64,000 nucleotides of DNA from Tritrichomonas musculus. Its lineage: Eukaryota; Parabasalia; Tritrichomonadida; Tritrichomonadidae. Positions 62,277-64,000 of this stretch are shown here, piece after piece (position 1 is the stretch's first letter; each line of letters starts with the position of its first letter). Location of the stretch: NCBI GenBank assembly GCA_039105265.1, contig JAPFFF010000001.1, positions 9,858,001-9,922,000 on the forward strand, read 5' to 3'. The position numbers and the translations under genes are program-made. The notes below the pieces were generated by a model. The model was not told the origin of the DNA. It made no database searches and was given only the letters and a program-made list of their open reading frames with translations.

Positions 62277-62511
62277 ACAATTGGAATGAAAATTCATTTT
62301 TTTTTTTTTAAATAAAAAAAAATATTTTACCACCAATAATAAAATATCAAATAAACTATATTAGCAAAAAATAACCAAATAATAGCTGAAAAAGATAATT
62401 TAATATTTATTTTAGATGTACTCAAGCCAAGATCCTGCCAAAATTTTAATTATTTATTATTACTAAAATTTATTATATAAATTTTATAAATTATATTATG
62501 GGATGATAAAA

Positions 62512-63657
62512 ACAGCAAAGTTTGGAGGTGAAGTGACCAACAAACTATATTCAAATTTTGAAAGGAAAAAAATTGAATAAATGGCTTTTTAATAAAAACA
62601 CTTTTTGATAAAGGCACTTTTTGATAAAGCTGCTACTTAAAGAAAAAAATAAACTTTTATTAGTTCATCCCAATTAAAATATAAAAAACAAATTAAAAAT
62701 AAAGGTATTAATAAAATAGTAAAAATGGAAAGTTGGAAATAAAAATGCAGTAACACATTTGTACCAATTAAATTATATAATTATTTTTTTTCTATCTAAA
62801 ATAAGTCCCAAACTCTAATTTTACTTCATATACATACTTTTAATACTATTAATTGCATCGATAAACAAGGTTTTTCCATATTTAAAAAAAAATGCATAAT
62901 GCACAATGAAAACCCAAAATCTAATATCTTATATAACTTTGGTTTAGATTTGTATATCTTTTTAAGATGAAAACACTCTTTTTACATATCTAATTCTAAA
63001 ATTAATCAATCGTATTTAATACAAAAGAAGCTACAATTTAGATTTTATGTTCACTTGACAAACTAGTGTATGCGTTGAATTTGATCGTCTAAATTCTGTT
63101 GAATTTGATGTTGTCTGTTCAATCATTAAAATAAAGATTTAGTAATATGAATTTATAAATTCAGTAATATTTATTTATTTATTCATCAGTTGTAAGAAAA
63201 TGGAAAACAGTATAAATAAACAAAATAAAATAAATAAAAATATTTGAAGATATTGAAAAAAATAAACCTGATATAATTTATTAAATCTCTAAGAAAAAAG
63301 AATATGAAATTTTTATATTAATCCGGTATTGGTGCAGTCAAAGCCATCTTTGTATGGTTTGAGGTGGCACTTGATTAGTAAATTCTACATTAGTGCCACC
63401 AAAGCCATCCTGGTATGGTCTGAGGTGGCACTTGATTATTAGATTTTCAATCATAATAAATTCTTAATTGAAAATTATTCAATAAAGATTAAACTGAATT
63501 ATATATCAAAAAGTTCATTATTCAAAACCAATCAAAAAGTGTTTTTATTAAAAAGTTGTTTTATCAAAAAGCAATTTATTCAATTTTTTTCCTTTCAAAA
63601 TTTGAATGTAGTTTGTTGGTCACTTCACCTCCAACTTTGCTATTTTATATTTCTCTT
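62512..63657. mobile_element. ~1.15-kb non-coding element with ~90-bp inverted termini
   Basis: The left end (AGCAAAGTTTGGAGGTGAAG, then GACCAACAAACTATATTCAA) is repeated inverted at about 63558-63657. Inside are a ~62-bp spaced duplication (63330-63445) with GAGGTGGCACTTGATTA in each copy, and the stem GTGCCACC..GGTGGCAC. No ORF. Confidence 0.65.
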
Positions 63658-63829
63658 ATATTATTTGTTTAATTAATAAATTTATCCTACAATTTCAAGA
63701 TATACTTTTTTTAGACATTTCGGTTTAATAGAAAAATAATAATAAAGTAAACTACAAAAGTACCTAACTTTTTCAATTACCCCCTAACTTTTTTTTATCA
63801 AAAATTGAAAACTTTTATTGAATTTTTTT

Positions 63830-64000
63830 GAGAAATATAAAATAGCAAAGTTTGTTGGTGATATGACCAACAAACTATATTCAAATATTTGATAAAACAG
63901 CTTTTTGAATAAAGCACTTTTTGATAAATAAACTTTTTTAATAAAAATCAGTTTATTTGTGAATGATATAAATTTTTTTTTGTCGCCAAGGAATGATTTG
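63830..64000. mobile_element. start of a second, related element (runs off the window)
   Basis: GAGAAATATAAAATAGCAAA followed by GTTTGTTGGTGATATGACCAACAAACTATA matches the terminal sequence of the 62512-63657 element, in the orientation of a left end. The rest is outside the window. Confidence 0.5.

Overview
The window is eukaryotic DNA, very AT-rich, with intronless genes and long AT-rich spacers full of transposable elements. A TKL protein kinase with a long helical-repeat tail, a CARMIL-like leucine-rich-repeat protein, a large Polinton/Maverick and a MULE together point to a parabasalid (trichomonad) nuclear genome, most likely a Tritrichomonas-like species. The species cannot be fixed from the sequence alone. 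No tRNA, rRNA, CRISPR array or prokaryotic operon was seen.

Layout. 1-1758: decayed hAT and pogo-like transposase fragments. 2105-4000: a non-coding element with inverted termini and a possible TA duplication. 6332-7015: one MITE nested in another. 7356-9121 (minus): a GRP170-like ER Hsp70 gene with a signal peptide and a C-terminal NDEL, split by one frameshift in an A8 run. 9642-12857 (plus): a TKL kinase, divergent from the Hsp70. 12848-19121: a 6.3-kb Mutator-like element (MULE) with long terminal inverted repeats carrying 120-bp tandem arrays. It sits exactly on the kinase stop codon and is flanked by a perfect 9-bp duplication. 19365-19988: an Smr-domain gene. 20137-24990 (minus): a CARMIL-like scaffold gene with 15-bp coding minisatellites. 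25-32.3 kb: AT-rich spacer with several inverted-repeat elements and a 5'-truncated ORF.

33191-57254 is a 24.06-kb Polinton (Maverick) with 230-bp terminal inverted repeats and a perfect 6-bp target duplication. It carries a protein-primed DNA polymerase B, retroviral-type integrase, packaging ATPase, major and minor capsid candidates, a protein-VI-like small protein, a fibre-like protein, KilA-N and HNH genes and several unknowns. It looks whole or nearly so (at most about one break), and its near-identical termini suggest a recent insertion. It landed inside an already decaying, transposase-like gene on the minus strand, whose two halves lie at 57255-58510 and 31609-33190. From 58.5 kb to the end there are only non-coding inverted-repeat elements.

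How the parts relate. The host genes are ordinary housekeeping, signalling and cytoskeletal genes. Most of the rest is layered mobile DNA, with elements inside elements. Two observations stand out. First, the MULE insertion replaced the kinase stop codon with one from its own terminus while leaving the protein almost intact. Second, a family of compact hairpins with three-base loops (mostly C-TTC-G) recurs in the unrelated MULE and Polinton, perhaps also in the 2105-4000 element, both between and inside genes. These may be a small mobile or regulatory element that has not been described here.
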